From positions 136,736-200,735 of the forward strand of contig SUUJ01000001.1 of assembly GCA_015062585.1 (NCBI GenBank): a stretch of DNA of 64,000 bases. Reading direction: 5' to 3'. Below are positions 31,649 to 42,985 of the stretch, in pieces; position 1 is the stretch's first letter, and the number at the start of each line of letters is the position of its first letter. Source of the DNA: Alphaproteobacteria bacterium (GTDB lineage: Bacteria; Pseudomonadota; Alphaproteobacteria; RF32; CAG-239). Under the pieces are notes generated by a model that was given only the letters and a program-made list of their open reading frames with translations, ran no database searches and was not told the DNA's origin. The position numbers and the translations under genes were made by a program.

Positions 31649-32875
31649 ATGCAAAAAGTTTGGCAATACATAACAGCATATACGCGGGCGATATTTATTG
31701 CAATGCTTTGCTGTGTGTATTGCACAAATGCTCATGCCGGAAAGATAACCAACTTAAGAATAGGTCAGGGCGTCGGTAATGTTCGTATAGTTTTTGAAGC
31801 CGATTCTGATTTTGATTACAAAGTGTTTACCCTAAGCGAACCTAATCGTCTGGTAATTGATGTAAAGGGCGTTGATGTATCTTCATCAGTAAGTAAAAAT
31901 AAAGATGATAATGTTTTTGTAAAAAATGTCAGAGTTGGATCAACCGGTGTCGATGGCGTAAGAATAGCTTTTGACCTAAAGCAACCTGTTTTGATAAAAA
32001 AAGCCTTCGTTTTACCGCCGCAAAGCGGGTTTAACTGGCGCTTTGCCATTGATTTAGAGGCCGGCTCTGAAAGAGACTTTATGCTAAAACTCGGTAGTTC
32101 TAACGCCTTTAGCAGTGACAGCTTTTCTCAAAACGAGATAATTCCGCAAAACAGCCCCGTGCAAAAAAACAAAGCTCAGCCACAACAAAGCAAACGCAAA
32201 ATAATTGTTATTGATGCCGGACATGGCGGCGTTGATCCCGGGGCAATCGGTTATAAAGGTACCTATGAAAAGAAAATAACTTTGGCTATGGCTAAGGAAC
32301 TAAAAGATGTATTGAGTGATAATTCAAAATACAAAATTTACTTAACCAGAACCAAAGATGTGTTCATCCCTCTTCGTGAAAGGGTTAAGATTGCTCGTAA
32401 ATATGATGCTGATTTGTTTATTTCCATTCACGCAGATTCGGCCAGAAATCGCAAAGCAAAAGGTTTGTCAGTATACACATTATCGGAAACCGCATCGGAT
32501 AAAGAAGCAGCAGCTTTGGCTGAAAAAGAAAATAAAGCTGATATTGTTGCCGGCCTGAATTTTGCCGATCATACCAAGGAAGTAAGCGATATTTTGTTAA
32601 GTCTTGCTCAAAGAGAAACTAACAATTCATCATCGGAATTTGCCAATTTCTTAAGTTCCGAAATGTCAAAAGTTGTACGAACAGTCAGCAATACCCACCG
32701 TTTTGCCGGATTTGCAGTGCTAAAGGCTCCTGATGTTCCTTCGGTTTTGCTTGAATTGGGCTATTTATCAAATCCCGACGAAGAGAAACTGTTGCGCCAA
32801 AAAAATTATCGCAAAAAATTAGCTAAAGCTACCTTAAAAGCAGTAAATAAGTTTTTCCAAGACCCCAAGCATTAG
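31649..32875 (+). CDS. N-acetylmuramoyl-L-alanine amidase with AMIN domain (AmiC-like)
   Basis: IVIDAGHGGVDPGAIGYKGTYEKKITLAMAKELKDVL; VLLELGYLSNPDEE. Confidence 0.95.
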   Translation: MQKVWQYITAYTRAIFIAMLCCVYCTNAHAGKITNLRIGQGVGNVRIVFEADSDFDYKVFTLSEPNRLVIDVKGVDVSSSVSKNKDDNVFVKNVRVGSTGVDGVRIAFDLKQPVLIKKAFVLPPQSGFNWRFAIDLEAGSERDFMLKLGSSNAFSSDSFSQNEIIPQNSPVQKNKAQPQQSKRKIIVIDAGHGGVDPGAIGYKGTYEKKITLAMAKELKDVLSDNSKYKIYLTRTKDVFIPLRERVKIARKYDADLFISIHADSARNRKAKGLSVYTLSETASDKEAAALAEKENKADIVAGLNFADHTKEVSDILLSLAQRETNNSSSEFANFLSSEMSKVVRTVSNTHRFAGFAVLKAPDVPSVLLELGYLSNPDEEKLLRQKNYRKKLAKATLKAVNKFFQDPKH

Positions 32876-32948
32876 TATTTGACAGTAAGATATTTTTTTA
32901 TTAAAACAATAAACTGAAAAATAAAATATTTTCTTTCGGTTAAAGGCT

Positions 32949-35423
32949 ATGTTAAAAACAATTTCATCATTTTTAAGCACATGCTTCTTTTTTGCGGTTA
33001 TAGCGCTTATTTTAGTTATTACTTCGGTATGGCAAATTTCTCAAGAATTGCCTGAATATCGCCAGCTTGAAAGATATGAGCCGAAAGTAACTACCAGACT
33101 ATATGCCGGTGATGGCCAGCTTATGTCGGAATATGCAGCTGAAAAGCGCCTTTTCGTGCCGGAAGAAAAAATACCTGATTTGGTTAAACAAGCCTTTATA
33201 TCAGCCGAAGACAAAACTTTTTATTCCCATTTCGGAATAGATTTTATGGGTATTGCCCGAGCAGTAATGGTAAATATCAAAAATTTTGGTAGCGGTCGCA
33301 GACCGACAGGTGCTTCAACGATTACTCAGCAAGTGGCCAAAAACTTTTTACTGTCATCCGAACTTTCATATAAGCGCAAAATTAAAGAAGCTTTGTTAGC
33401 TGTCAGAATAGAACAGGCCTTTAGTAAAAAGCATATATTAGAGCTTTATTTGAATGAAATATATTTGGGTAATCGTGCTTATGGTGTTGCCGCCGCCGCC
33501 ATAAACTATTTCAATAAATCACTTGATGAGCTTACTTTGGAAGAAATAGCATATTTAGCAGCACTTCCCAAAGGACCCAACAACTATAATCCCAAAACCA
33601 AATATGACGCGGCAATAGCTCGACGCAACTGGGTTATTGATAGAATGGTGGAAGACGGATATGTTACAGCTGACGCAGGCGAACAGGCAAAAGCAAAACC
33701 TTTGGTTGTTACTTCCAACAAAGGCGAGTTGGTAAGATATTCTCAATATTTCAGTGAAGATGTACGCCGTCAGGTGAAAAAAGAATTTGGCGAAGATGCA
33801 TTATATGAAGGCGGTTTGCTAATCAGAACAACCCTTAATCCCAAATTGCAAGAAATTGCTACAAAATCATTTACCAAAGAGATTGAAAATTATGACAAGC
33901 GCCACGGTTGGCGTGGTGCCTTGCAAAATATAACTATTGATGACAATTTGCAAGAAACTCTGAAAACAATAGAAAAACCGGGCGGAACAAAAGATAATTG
34001 GCAATTAGCCGTTGTAAAAACAGTAACCGATGATAAGGCCGACATAGAGTTAAAGGGCGGTGAAAAAGGTGAAATTCCGCTTAGTGTCTTAGCTTGGGCC
34101 AGAAAAACATTAAAAAATCAATCCGTTGCGGGTAAGCCGAAAAAGGTAAGTGAAGTATTGGCCGTAGGTGATGTTATTTTGGTTGAGCAAATTGACGAAA
34201 AAGACACCACAGCCAGAAAAATGCCTAAAAACAGCTATTACTTGCGCCAGTTGCCCAATGTTGAGGGAGCTTTGATTGCCATGAATCCTCACACCGGAAA
34301 AATTGAGGCCATGGTCGGAGGTTATTCTTTTCAAAAATCACAGTACAATCGTGCAACTCAAGCCAAGCGTCAAACCGGTTCTTCATTCAAACCAATAGTG
34401 TATTTGACAGCCTTGGAAAACGGATATGAACCGACAGACTTAATTCTTGATGCGCCGTTTGTTTTAGATCAGGGTTTTGGACAACCATTATGGAAGCCGG
34501 TAAACTATTCCAAGAAATTTTATGGTTTGATGACGCTTCGCCAAGGTATTGAAAAATCGCGTAACCTGATGACTGTGCGTTTGGCACAAGATGTCGGCAT
34601 GGATAAAGTTGCCGATATGGCCAAAAAAATGGGGGTAAACAACGATTTGCCTCAGTTGTTGTCAATGTCGCTTGGTGCCGGCGAAACCAAACTGATAAAT
34701 ATGGCATCGGCATATTCAATGATGGTTAACGGTGGTAAAAAAGTCGAACCGTATCTTATTGAAAGAATACAAAACCGCAAAGGACTTACTTTGTATAAGC
34801 ACGATGTCAGAGAATGTCCTAATTGTTCGGTAGAAAAATGGGAAAATCAAGAAGTTCCGCAACTTTCTGATAACAGAGAACAAATTATTGACCCGTTAAG
34901 TGCTTATCAAATGGTTTCTATCTTAGAAGGAGTTGTTCAACAAGGAACAGGTGCCCGTTTACGCTCACTGGGTAAACATTTGGCAGGTAAAACAGGTACT
35001 ACCAACAAAAACCAAGACGCATGGTTTGTCGGATTTTCTCCTGACTTGGTCGTAGCAGTTTATGTCGGATTTGACAATCCTAAAACTTTGGGCAAATTTG
35101 AAACTGGTGCTGCTGCAGCTTTGCCGATATTCTACGATTTTATGTACAAAGCTTTGCAAGAATATGCTGATGTACCGTTCAGAATTCCAAGCGGTATAAA
35201 ACTGGTCAGAATAAATCACAAAACCGGAAAACCGGCGACCCCAAATGATGATGTTGTTATCTGGGAGGCCTTAAAACCGGAAATGGCATTGCGTAAAGCC
35301 AAGCAAAAAGTTATCGGTCAAGAAAATGCAACTACTGTTGATACCAAAACAAAAGAAAATGTATCACCGATAGCCTATGAAGATACAAGTGAAGACGAAA
35401 TTCAACTTGGTGGCGAATATTAA
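32949..35423 (+). CDS. mrcA: Penicillin-binding protein 1A
   Basis: Transglycosylase 'EDKTFYSHFGIDFMGIARA...GASTITQQVAKN'; transpeptidase SSFKP and KTGTT motifs. Confidence 0.96.
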   Translation: MLKTISSFLSTCFFFAVIALILVITSVWQISQELPEYRQLERYEPKVTTRLYAGDGQLMSEYAAEKRLFVPEEKIPDLVKQAFISAEDKTFYSHFGIDFMGIARAVMVNIKNFGSGRRPTGASTITQQVAKNFLLSSELSYKRKIKEALLAVRIEQAFSKKHILELYLNEIYLGNRAYGVAAAAINYFNKSLDELTLEEIAYLAALPKGPNNYNPKTKYDAAIARRNWVIDRMVEDGYVTADAGEQAKAKPLVVTSNKGELVRYSQYFSEDVRRQVKKEFGEDALYEGGLLIRTTLNPKLQEIATKSFTKEIENYDKRHGWRGALQNITIDDNLQETLKTIEKPGGTKDNWQLAVVKTVTDDKADIELKGGEKGEIPLSVLAWARKTLKNQSVAGKPKKVSEVLAVGDVILVEQIDEKDTTARKMPKNSYYLRQLPNVEGALIAMNPHTGKIEAMVGGYSFQKSQYNRATQAKRQTGSSFKPIVYLTALENGYEPTDLILDAPFVLDQGFGQPLWKPVNYSKKFYGLMTLRQGIEKSRNLMTVRLAQDVGMDKVADMAKKMGVNNDLPQLLSMSLGAGETKLINMASAYSMMVNGGKKVEPYLIERIQNRKGLTLYKHDVRECPNCSVEKWENQEVPQLSDNREQIIDPLSAYQMVSILEGVVQQGTGARLRSLGKHLAGKTGTTNKNQDAWFVGFSPDLVVAVYVGFDNPKTLGKFETGAAAALPIFYDFMYKALQEYADVPFRIPSGIKLVRINHKTGKPATPNDDVVIWEALKPEMALRKAKQKVIGQENATTVDTKTKENVSPIAYEDTSEDEIQLGGEY

Positions 35424-35435
35424 GGAATAAGAAGT

Positions 35436-36546
35436 ATGCGTTCGGATATATATGACAAATTGCAACAAATTGAGCAATCATTGGAATTGCTGAGGAGGTC
35501 TCTTTGACTATGATAATGCTTGTTTGCGCTTATCAGAGCTTGAGAGTCTGACCGCAGACGCTAATTTGTGGTCAAATCCGGAAAAAGCACAAAAACTTAC
35601 CAAAGAAAAAAACAATTTGGAAGATGCTATAAACAAATACAAAACATCCCTGCAAACTAAAAACGATTTAAATGAGTTGGCTGAATTAGCCGAAGCTGAT
35701 AATGATGAAGCAACCTTAGATGAAATATTATCTCAATTAACGGATTTACAATCCGAAGTGAAACATGCCGAATTAGAGGCCTTATTATCCGGCGAAGTAG
35801 ATGGAAACGATACTTTCTTGGAAGTTCACTCCGGATCAGGTGGCACCGAAGCGCAAGATTGGGCTGAGATGTTACTTCGAATGTATACTCGTTGGGCCGA
35901 AGCTCATAAATACAAAGTAGAATATGTTGAAGAAACCGAAGGCGATGTTGCCGGTATCAAATCGGCTACCATCAAAATTTGCGGGCACAATGCGTACGGT
36001 TGGTTAAAATCAGAAAGCGGCGTTCACAGATTGGTCAGAATTTCACCATTCGACAGCAATGCTCGTCGCCACACCAGTTTTGCCTCGGTGGGAATATATC
36101 CGGTGATTGATGACAATATTGAAATAACCATAAACGAAGCTGATTGTCGTGTTGATACTTATCGAGCTTCCGGCGCCGGTGGCCAACATATTAACAAAAC
36201 CGATTCAGCCGTAAGAATTACTCACCAACCCACAGGTATAGTTGTTCAATGCCAAAACCAACGCTCACAATTTCAAAACCGTGAAGCAGCTTGGAAGATG
36301 TTAAAAGCCCGTCTATATGAAATTGAGTTGAAAAAAAGAGAGGCCAAGGCTGAAGAACAACGCGACAATCAAGGTGATAACGGTTGGGGCTATCAAATTC
36401 GTTCCTATGTATTACAACCGTATAAAATGGTAAAAGATTTGCGTACCGAAGTTGAAACCTCAGATACCAAAGCCGTATTGGATGGTGATATAGATTTATT
36501 CTTATCCGCAGCATTGGCTGACAAATTAGGAGAAACCAATGCTTAA
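35436..36546 (+). CDS. prfB: Peptide chain release factor 2 with programmed +1 frameshift
   Basis: ATG at 35436, short 0-frame to in-frame TGA (35505-35507) in CTT-TGA-C, AGGAGG at 35493-35498, then +1 frame [15 protein letters not shown]...; GGQ motif '[16 protein letters not shown]'. Confidence 0.96.
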
Positions 36547-37375
36547 AAAAATCGCCAAAAGATTGTTGCTGATAATTGTAGTTGCTTATGTTGTATTTTG
36601 TGCAAGTGTATATTATTTTCCGGAAATATATTTTTATAATCCGTCAAACAAGAAAGCCGATTTGACTAATGCCATATCCAATGATTTTTCGGCTCAAGAA
36701 GTAAAATACAATTCTTATGATAATGCAGAATTATATGGTTGGTTTATACCGCCGAAAAACAATAAAATAATTGTATTTTACCATGGTAATTCTCACAATA
36801 TCGAAAGCTTTTACCATAAATTGACACCTTTAGTCGAAGCCGGTTATGGTGCATTTATCGGAGAATACCGAGGATTTGGAGCAATAAAAGGTGAGATAAA
36901 TGAAAAGAATTTGGGCGAAGACGCAATATCTGCCGTAAAGTATTTAAACTCACTCGGCTATAAAAACAGTGATATGATATTATACGGAATGTCATTGGGA
37001 AGCTATACTTCAACTCATACGGCATATACCTTAGGTCAGCAAGAATCCTTTGCCGGACTTATTTTGGAAGTTCCGTTTGATAGTATATTAAATGTGGTAA
37101 AACAAAGAATACCTGATTTCTTTTTCTTTTCATATATAATAAAAGATAAATATGACAATACCGCAAAAATATCAAAATTAAATATTCCTGTTTTGGTAAT
37201 GGGCGCATCAGATGACAAAGTTGTTCCGATTGCCAGAGCCGAAGAGCTGTATAAACACATAAACGAACCTAAAAAAATGATAATATATAAGGGTGCTTAT
37301 CATTCCGGATTATATAATTATCGCAATTGGCAAGATATATTAAATTGGCTGAATACAAATGAAAAAGATAAGTAA
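36539..37375 (+). CDS. Alpha/beta hydrolase (BEM46/serine aminopeptidase-like), membrane-anchored
   Basis: [29 protein letters not shown] nucleophile elbow; N-terminal TM. Confidence 0.88.
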   Translation: MLKKIAKRLLLIIVVAYVVFCASVYYFPEIYFYNPSNKKADLTNAISNDFSAQEVKYNSYDNAELYGWFIPPKNNKIIVFYHGNSHNIESFYHKLTPLVEAGYGAFIGEYRGFGAIKGEINEKNLGEDAISAVKYLNSLGYKNSDMILYGMSLGSYTSTHTAYTLGQQESFAGLILEVPFDSILNVVKQRIPDFFFFSYIIKDKYDNTAKISKLNIPVLVMGASDDKVVPIARAEELYKHINEPKKMIIYKGAYHSGLYNYRNWQDILNWLNTNEKDK

Positions 37376-40300
37376 CCGAAATTATGCAATTAGAAAAATA
37401 GCAGATTTTGCCGGTGTTATAATACTGGTAGGGTTGTTGTTGTTTATATGGCAATTATACCGCGGTTCAATCGCAATTCCGTTCCTAAAGCCATATATAA
37501 TCAAAGCCTTAAATCATGATGATACCGATTATCAGGTTACTATTGACGGGGTATATTTGGAATTGGTTCGTTCGGTTCAGCCTTTACGAATTATCGCCGG
37601 TAATGTTGTATACAAAAAAGAAAACGCCATAACCATCAATGCTCCAAAAGTTGCATTATCGTTCAGTATAAAAGCTTTGTTACGAGGTATAATCGCGCCA
37701 AGCAGAATAGACATAGATCAGCCGAAAATTTATATTTACAATAAATACGGTTTGCAAAAAGAAAGCGAAACTAAGGATGAAATAAATCAAAAGAAACTTG
37801 AATATTACTACGATGTGGCAGCGCTGTTTTGGGAGCGTTTTAATTCCGAAGATAATATATACCCGGAAAGCTATATCAACGATATTAACATTACTAATGC
37901 CGATGTTGAATTATTAGAAGTAGATTTTGGCAAAAAATGGCAGTTTAGCGATGTTAATTATCATTTTAATCGTGGAATGACCAAGTTAAAAACCGAAATA
38001 AATGCTCTAATGCCGTTTTCGCAATCAACTTCTTCTTTGGGCTTGAATGTAGAGTATAATTACAAAACTTCGCAAGCCGAACTCGGTTTTTATTTTTCCG
38101 ATTTAATACCAGCCGAGTTATTAAACATCATAACCCCGAACGAAGCTTCAAAAGAATTTAACAATATAAACATTCCGTTACATGGCAATATTAAGACAAC
38201 TTTCAATTTTAATGATTTGTCACAATATAAGAGCAATATTATTGAAAACAGCTCAAAAATTATTGATAAGATTATTTTTGAGCTAAATGGCGAAAAGGGA
38301 ACTATCAAATTTGCCAATGATGAAAATTATGCTTATGATATCTCAGGGCTTATCTTAAAAGGTGAGCTCAACGGTGATTTGGAACATATCAAAATCACTG
38401 ATGCAAGCTTAAATTTAGATAATCAAACAGCAACTTTAGGACTTAATATTGATGGACTGAAAGATTGGTTGGTAAACAGCAATAAAGAAAAACTGAAAAT
38501 AAGCCTGACAGCCAAAGTTCCGGAATTGGAAACAGACAAACTGAGCCGTTTTTGGCCAAAATATTTCGGTGAAAAAGCTTGGACATGGTGTAAAGAAAGC
38601 CTTTTTGGCGGTATGATAAAAAATGGTGATTTTGAATTTAATTTTGCTTATGACAAAAACAGCAAAGCACTTGCTTTTGACAATTTGAAAGGAATTGCTG
38701 ATATTGAAGACGGTAATATTATCTATATAAATACAATGCCGAAAGTCAGCAATATATATGGCAAAGCTCATTTTAGCGAAAGAAATATCCGAATTGATTT
38801 AAATAAGGCAAAATCTGATGATGTGGTGTTAAATCACGGTTATGTTGATTTATATGACCTAAACAAAGAAGACAATTTTATAAAACTTGAACTAAATGCA
38901 ACCGGAACAATTTCCGATATCCTGAAATTGATAGATCACGAACCATTAAAATATACCAGTGATTTAGGTATCAATCCCGAGATTATAAAGGGAAGCGCTA
39001 CGGCAGACTTAATGTTGGCTTTTGAACTAAGACAAGATTTAGACCCCAAAAACATTGAAGTCGGTGTCAATGCTCAATTAAATGATGTCATTATTAAAGA
39101 TGTGATTAAGGGCAAATCATTTGAAGCTAAAACTATCGGTTTTAATCTAAATAATGAAGAAATGAACATATCCGGTGTTGCCAATATTGACGGATTGCCG
39201 CTTAACTTGGTATGGAACGAAAAGTTTGAGGCCAAAAATTATCAGCGCCGTTATCAAATAAGCTTCAGCTTTGATGAAGAATTGAAGCAAAAGCTTGGCT
39301 TAGATACGGCAATATTGTCGCAACCATATATAAAGGGTTCAATTCCGACAAAAGCCATTATCACCGTATATCCTGACAACAAAACAATTATTGATGTGCA
39401 TGGCAATTTAACCGATACTGAAATTGACTATGGCTTCCTTGGTTTTGAGAAAAAATCCAAAACAAAAGGTGAGATTACAGCTCAAATCAATGTCAATGGT
39501 TCGCAAATTTCTTCAATTCCGTCATTTACTCTATCAAAACCGGAGTTTAAATTAAACGGCGAGGTAACATTTGATAACCAAGGTAATATAAATGTTATCG
39601 ATATCAAAAATATCAAAGGTCCAAAAACAAATGCTAAGGCCAAAATAGATTTTACCAATCAAAAGAATGATGCAATAAAGATTATCGTTTCAGGTTCAAC
39701 CTATGATTTGTCAGACTTTTTTGCACGCGATGAAGATGATGTCGAAGAAAATCGTAAGCGTCGTGCCGAAATGAAAGAAAAAGGATATAAAGACGACGAA
39801 GATGAAAATATTTGGGAAAATACTCCAAATACAAATATCAATATTGCGGTAGACAAGCTTTGGACTAATGATAAGGTTTCCATTCGCAATTTTGCCGGTT
39901 CGGCCAAGATACTAAACAAAATTGGTGTTGATGAAATGCACTTAGTCGGTGATTTTAAGCCAAACAAAAAAACTCCAGATAAAAAGCTGTATCTCAAGTT
40001 AGATTATACACCGCGTCCAAACGGCGAATATCTGTTAAATGTAGAAAGTAATGATGCCGGCAAAACCTTAAGATTTTTGCGTGTTTACGATTATGTTCGC
40101 GGCGGTAACTTGAGTATCAACGGTAAGCGCCGTGCTGACAAAAAATTTATAGGTCATGCCAAAGTAAGAGATTTTAATGTCGTAAAAACTAATGTTTTTG
40201 CAAAATTGTTGACTTTAGCTTCATTTACCGGAATTGTTGATATGCTTTCCGGTGATGGCATCGCATTCACGCATTTGGATGCCCCCTTTGAATATAAGAA

Positions 40301-40622
40301 CTCAAAGTTTATATTAAAAGAAGCAAAGGCTTTTGGTAATGTTATAGGAATTTCCTTAAACGGCGCATATAATGCAAAATATCAGGAATTTGATATCAGA
40401 GGACTGGTTGCTCCGGCATACGGCTTAAATACATTTTTAGGCAAAATTCCATTAGTCGGAACTCTGCTTAGCGGTAAGGATGGAACAATTTTTGCGGTAA
40501 ACTATCAAATAGCAGGCAATATTGATGAACCTGTCATAGATATCAACCCCTTATCATTATTAAGTCCAAATTCGGTTAAGGATTTATGGGAAGAAAACTT
40601 TGGAGAAGGGCATGACAAATAA
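37359..40622 (+). CDS. AsmA-like / DUF3971 large envelope protein (YhdP-like)
   Basis: 1087 aa; N-terminal TM, low-complexity beta-rich body, C-terminal 'TFLGKIPLVGTLLSGKDGTIFAVNYQIAGNIDEPVIDINPLSLLSP'. Confidence 0.85.
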   Translation: MKKISNRNYAIRKIADFAGVIILVGLLLFIWQLYRGSIAIPFLKPYIIKALNHDDTDYQVTIDGVYLELVRSVQPLRIIAGNVVYKKENAITINAPKVALSFSIKALLRGIIAPSRIDIDQPKIYIYNKYGLQKESETKDEINQKKLEYYYDVAALFWERFNSEDNIYPESYINDINITNADVELLEVDFGKKWQFSDVNYHFNRGMTKLKTEINALMPFSQSTSSLGLNVEYNYKTSQAELGFYFSDLIPAELLNIITPNEASKEFNNINIPLHGNIKTTFNFNDLSQYKSNIIENSSKIIDKIIFELNGEKGTIKFANDENYAYDISGLILKGELNGDLEHIKITDASLNLDNQTATLGLNIDGLKDWLVNSNKEKLKISLTAKVPELETDKLSRFWPKYFGEKAWTWCKESLFGGMIKNGDFEFNFAYDKNSKALAFDNLKGIADIEDGNIIYINTMPKVSNIYGKAHFSERNIRIDLNKAKSDDVVLNHGYVDLYDLNKEDNFIKLELNATGTISDILKLIDHEPLKYTSDLGINPEIIKGSATADLMLAFELRQDLDPKNIEVGVNAQLNDVIIKDVIKGKSFEAKTIGFNLNNEEMNISGVANIDGLPLNLVWNEKFEAKNYQRRYQISFSFDEELKQKLGLDTAILSQPYIKGSIPTKAIITVYPDNKTIIDVHGNLTDTEIDYGFLGFEKKSKTKGEITAQINVNGSQISSIPSFTLSKPEFKLNGEVTFDNQGNINVIDIKNIKGPKTNAKAKIDFTNQKNDAIKIIVSGSTYDLSDFFARDEDDVEENRKRRAEMKEKGYKDDEDENIWENTPNTNINIAVDKLWTNDKVSIRNFAGSAKILNKIGVDEMHLVGDFKPNKKTPDKKLYLKLDYTPRPNGEYLLNVESNDAGKTLRFLRVYDYVRGGNLSINGKRRADKKFIGHAKVRDFNVVKTNVFAKLLTLASFTGIVDMLSGDGIAFTHLDAPFEYKNSKFILKEAKAFGNVIGISLNGAYNAKYQEFDIRGLVAPAYGLNTFLGKIPLVGTLLSGKDGTIFAVNYQIAGNIDEPVIDINPLSLLSPNSVKDLWEENFGEGHDK

Positions 40623-41088
40623 TCATAAGCTGAAAATAGGCTTAGATTATCACGGATTGATAGATATCAATGCAATATATTTCTCAAATTTTTGTTCAGA
40701 AGCCAAATTAAGAGGTCATCTTGTTTATATAATAACAGGAGGTCCCAAAGTGTTGGTAGAAAATCTTTTGTCTCAAAACAATATTGGGCATGATTTTGTG
40801 TATGCCATATCAGATTATTATCAGGCCTTAGGAATTGTCGAGCAAACACCAAATGGCAACATTTGTATTCCGACATCACTGTGGAATAGGGCAAAAGCAA
40901 AATTTTGTCGTGAGAATGATATCAGCATACATATAGATGATGATAAGCAATATTTACAATGGTTCTCAACCTTATATGCTCATTATGATAAAGCTGAAAA
41001 TATTGCAGTTATGCCAACGGGAATTAAATTTGACTTTAATGATGATCCGAAAACAGTCTTAGCCAAAATGGAACAATTATTCAATTAA
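40612..41088 (+). CDS. Small HAD-like hydrolase-type protein, uncharacterised
   Basis: KIGLDYHGLIDINAIYFSNFCSEAKLRGHLVYIITGG...SIHIDDDKQY. Confidence 0.6.
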   Translation: MTNNHKLKIGLDYHGLIDINAIYFSNFCSEAKLRGHLVYIITGGPKVLVENLLSQNNIGHDFVYAISDYYQALGIVEQTPNGNICIPTSLWNRAKAKFCRENDISIHIDDDKQYLQWFSTLYAHYDKAENIAVMPTGIKFDFNDDPKTVLAKMEQLFN

Positions 41089-41091
41089 AAA

Positions 41092-41988
41092 CTATAATCC
41101 TTTAGGCTTAACAAAAGACGGTATAGCGTCAGCATCAGCGGATGTTACGGACAAATTTCCGGCATCTGAAGATGGTTTTGAGCTTCCGATAGCAACATAG
41201 GCACCGCTATTGTCCATTTTGTAATAATATTTTTCAATTGCCGGAATGTTTTCACCTTTGCCCAAATACAAATATCCTCCTTGCGGTTGTTTTTCACTAA
41301 TGCGCTTTAATAACTCATCTTGTAAATCACTTGTAAAGTGGCGCAATACATTTCGGCAAAATACAACTTCAAATTTAGATTTTACAATGGCTTCTTCAAG
41401 CATATTATACTTTCTGAATTCAACCATTTTTTTAATTTTTTCATTCACCAGCCAATTGTCGTTAGCTAAGGTAAAGTATTGTAAAATAGTTTGAGCATTA
41501 AGACCTGTCTGAATTTCAAAATTAGAATACATCCCGTGTTGAGCTTTGCTGATGGCCAATGAAGACAAATCCGAAGCCAAGATGTTAATATCCCAATCGG
41601 CAAACATATTGTTACTTCTGTCAATAGACATGGCAATAGAATAGGCTTCTTGTCCGGTAGAACAGCCCAAACTCCATACATTGAGTTTTTTAGAAGCTCG
41701 GCATTTTTCTTTTAGTTTGGGTAACAATACTGTTTCAAATAACTTAAAAACATCATAATCTCTGAAAAAAGCCGTATCCGAAAAAGCCAAAGCTTCAACA
41801 ACCTGAGAAATAAGTTGTTTATTATCCATCTTTAGCTCGTCTATCAAATCTTCAACTGAATTATAATTTTTTTCTCTGATGAAATTACTTATTTTTTTAT
41901 CAATGATAAAATATTGGGTTTCGTTAAATTCCCATCCCGCGTTGTTTTTCAGCAAATTTAATAAAAAGTCAAAGTCTTGCCTACGCAT
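41092..41988 (-). CDS. cheR: CheR-type protein-glutamate O-methyltransferase
   Basis: TAFFRDYDVFKLFE; LNVWSLGCSTGQEAYSIAM; VVFCRNVLRHF. Confidence 0.95.
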   Translation of the reverse strand: MRRQDFDFLLNLLKNNAGWEFNETQYFIIDKKISNFIREKNYNSVEDLIDELKMDNKQLISQVVEALAFSDTAFFRDYDVFKLFETVLLPKLKEKCRASKKLNVWSLGCSTGQEAYSIAMSIDRSNNMFADWDINILASDLSSLAISKAQHGMYSNFEIQTGLNAQTILQYFTLANDNWLVNEKIKKMVEFRKYNMLEEAIVKSKFEVVFCRNVLRHFTSDLQDELLKRISEKQPQGGYLYLGKGENIPAIEKYYYKMDNSGAYVAIGSSKPSSDAGNLSVTSADADAIPSFVKPKGL

Positions 41989-41992
41989 CTTA

Positions 41993-42364
41993 TCATTCCT
42001 TTGTTACTTTTATAATTTTAAGTTTTGAAGCAATAATATCTTCATCAAACGGTCTCATAATAAAATCATCGGCTCCCGCATCCAGAGCTTGTCTTATAAT
42101 ATCGGTATCTTTGATATAAGAGCAAAATATAAAAGCCGGCTGTTTAATTTTTTTATCTGATCTTATTTTTAATAAAACATCAATACCGTCGATTAAGGGA
42201 ATTTGCCAATCACAAATAATCAAATCAGGCATTTGATGGGCACATAATTCCAGTAATTCATCACCATTTTCAGCTTCGGTAACATTATATCCGAAATTAT
42301 TCATAATCTTGGATAAGAGCATTCTCATAATTTTAGAGTCATCGGCAATGATACAGCTGGCCAT
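41993..42364 (-). CDS. CheY-like single-domain response regulator
   Basis: CIIADDSKIMRMLLSKIM...DLIICDWQIPLIDGIDVLLKIR. Confidence 0.94.
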   Translation of the reverse strand: MASCIIADDSKIMRMLLSKIMNNFGYNVTEAENGDELLELCAHQMPDLIICDWQIPLIDGIDVLLKIRSDKKIKQPAFIFCSYIKDTDIIRQALDAGADDFIMRPFDEDIIASKLKIIKVTKE

Positions 42365-42970
42365 CTATATTTTCTCCAAGGTTAACATGACAGAAGAATT
42401 ATCTTGCGATAGTTTTATCTTGCAATCTTTATTATAATCGCACAGAGCAACAATGTGAGCTGATGTCGCATCGCCATTTTCATATCCATCGGCTAAAACC
42501 GAACTGAATTTATCTAATTTATCCGCTGATATTTTCATATCTTTGTCGATTTTTGCAACAAGCTTATTATCAGTATCACAAATTGATATATTTCCGCCTC
42601 TGATTAAAACATCGCCCAGTATCATAATCATCAACAAAGAATTGCGGTAACTATCAATGTTTTTTACATTAAATTCTAAAGTTATCGGATAATCTTTATT
42701 ACCCAAAGTCGAAAGATAGTCTTGCGCGGTTTGGCAAACAACATCTTTGTTTTCTAAATTAGAATTATTAAGCCCGAAAGCCATTCTGAAAAATTTCATT
42801 CTGTAAGACAAAGTGCGGGAGCTGGTACTTAAGATAGATTTTATATCATCAATAAAATCCATATCACCTTCTTCCAACAATTCAACAGCATTAGAAACAG
42901 CGCCGATATTTCCGACAATATCATGGCTTATACGCGTACAAATCAATTCATTTACAAGATGATTATTCAT
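42365..42970 (-). CDS. chpT: Histidine phosphotransferase, ChpT family
   Basis: LICTRISHDIVGNIGAVSNAVELLEE HD box and ChpT-like architecture. Confidence 0.82.
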   Translation of the reverse strand: MNNHLVNELICTRISHDIVGNIGAVSNAVELLEEGDMDFIDDIKSILSTSSRTLSYRMKFFRMAFGLNNSNLENKDVVCQTAQDYLSTLGNKDYPITLEFNVKNIDSYRNSLLMIMILGDVLIRGGNISICDTDNKLVAKIDKDMKISADKLDKFSSVLADGYENGDATSAHIVALCDYNKDCKIKLSQDNSSVMLTLEKI

Positions 42971-42985
42971 TTTTTTCTTTTATCC

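Noticed and set aside
35435-35524. Apparent truncated prfB / pseudogene
   Set aside because: In-frame TGA is within the canonical CTT-TGA-C frameshift site with upstream AGGAGG; functional recoding is the best explanation.
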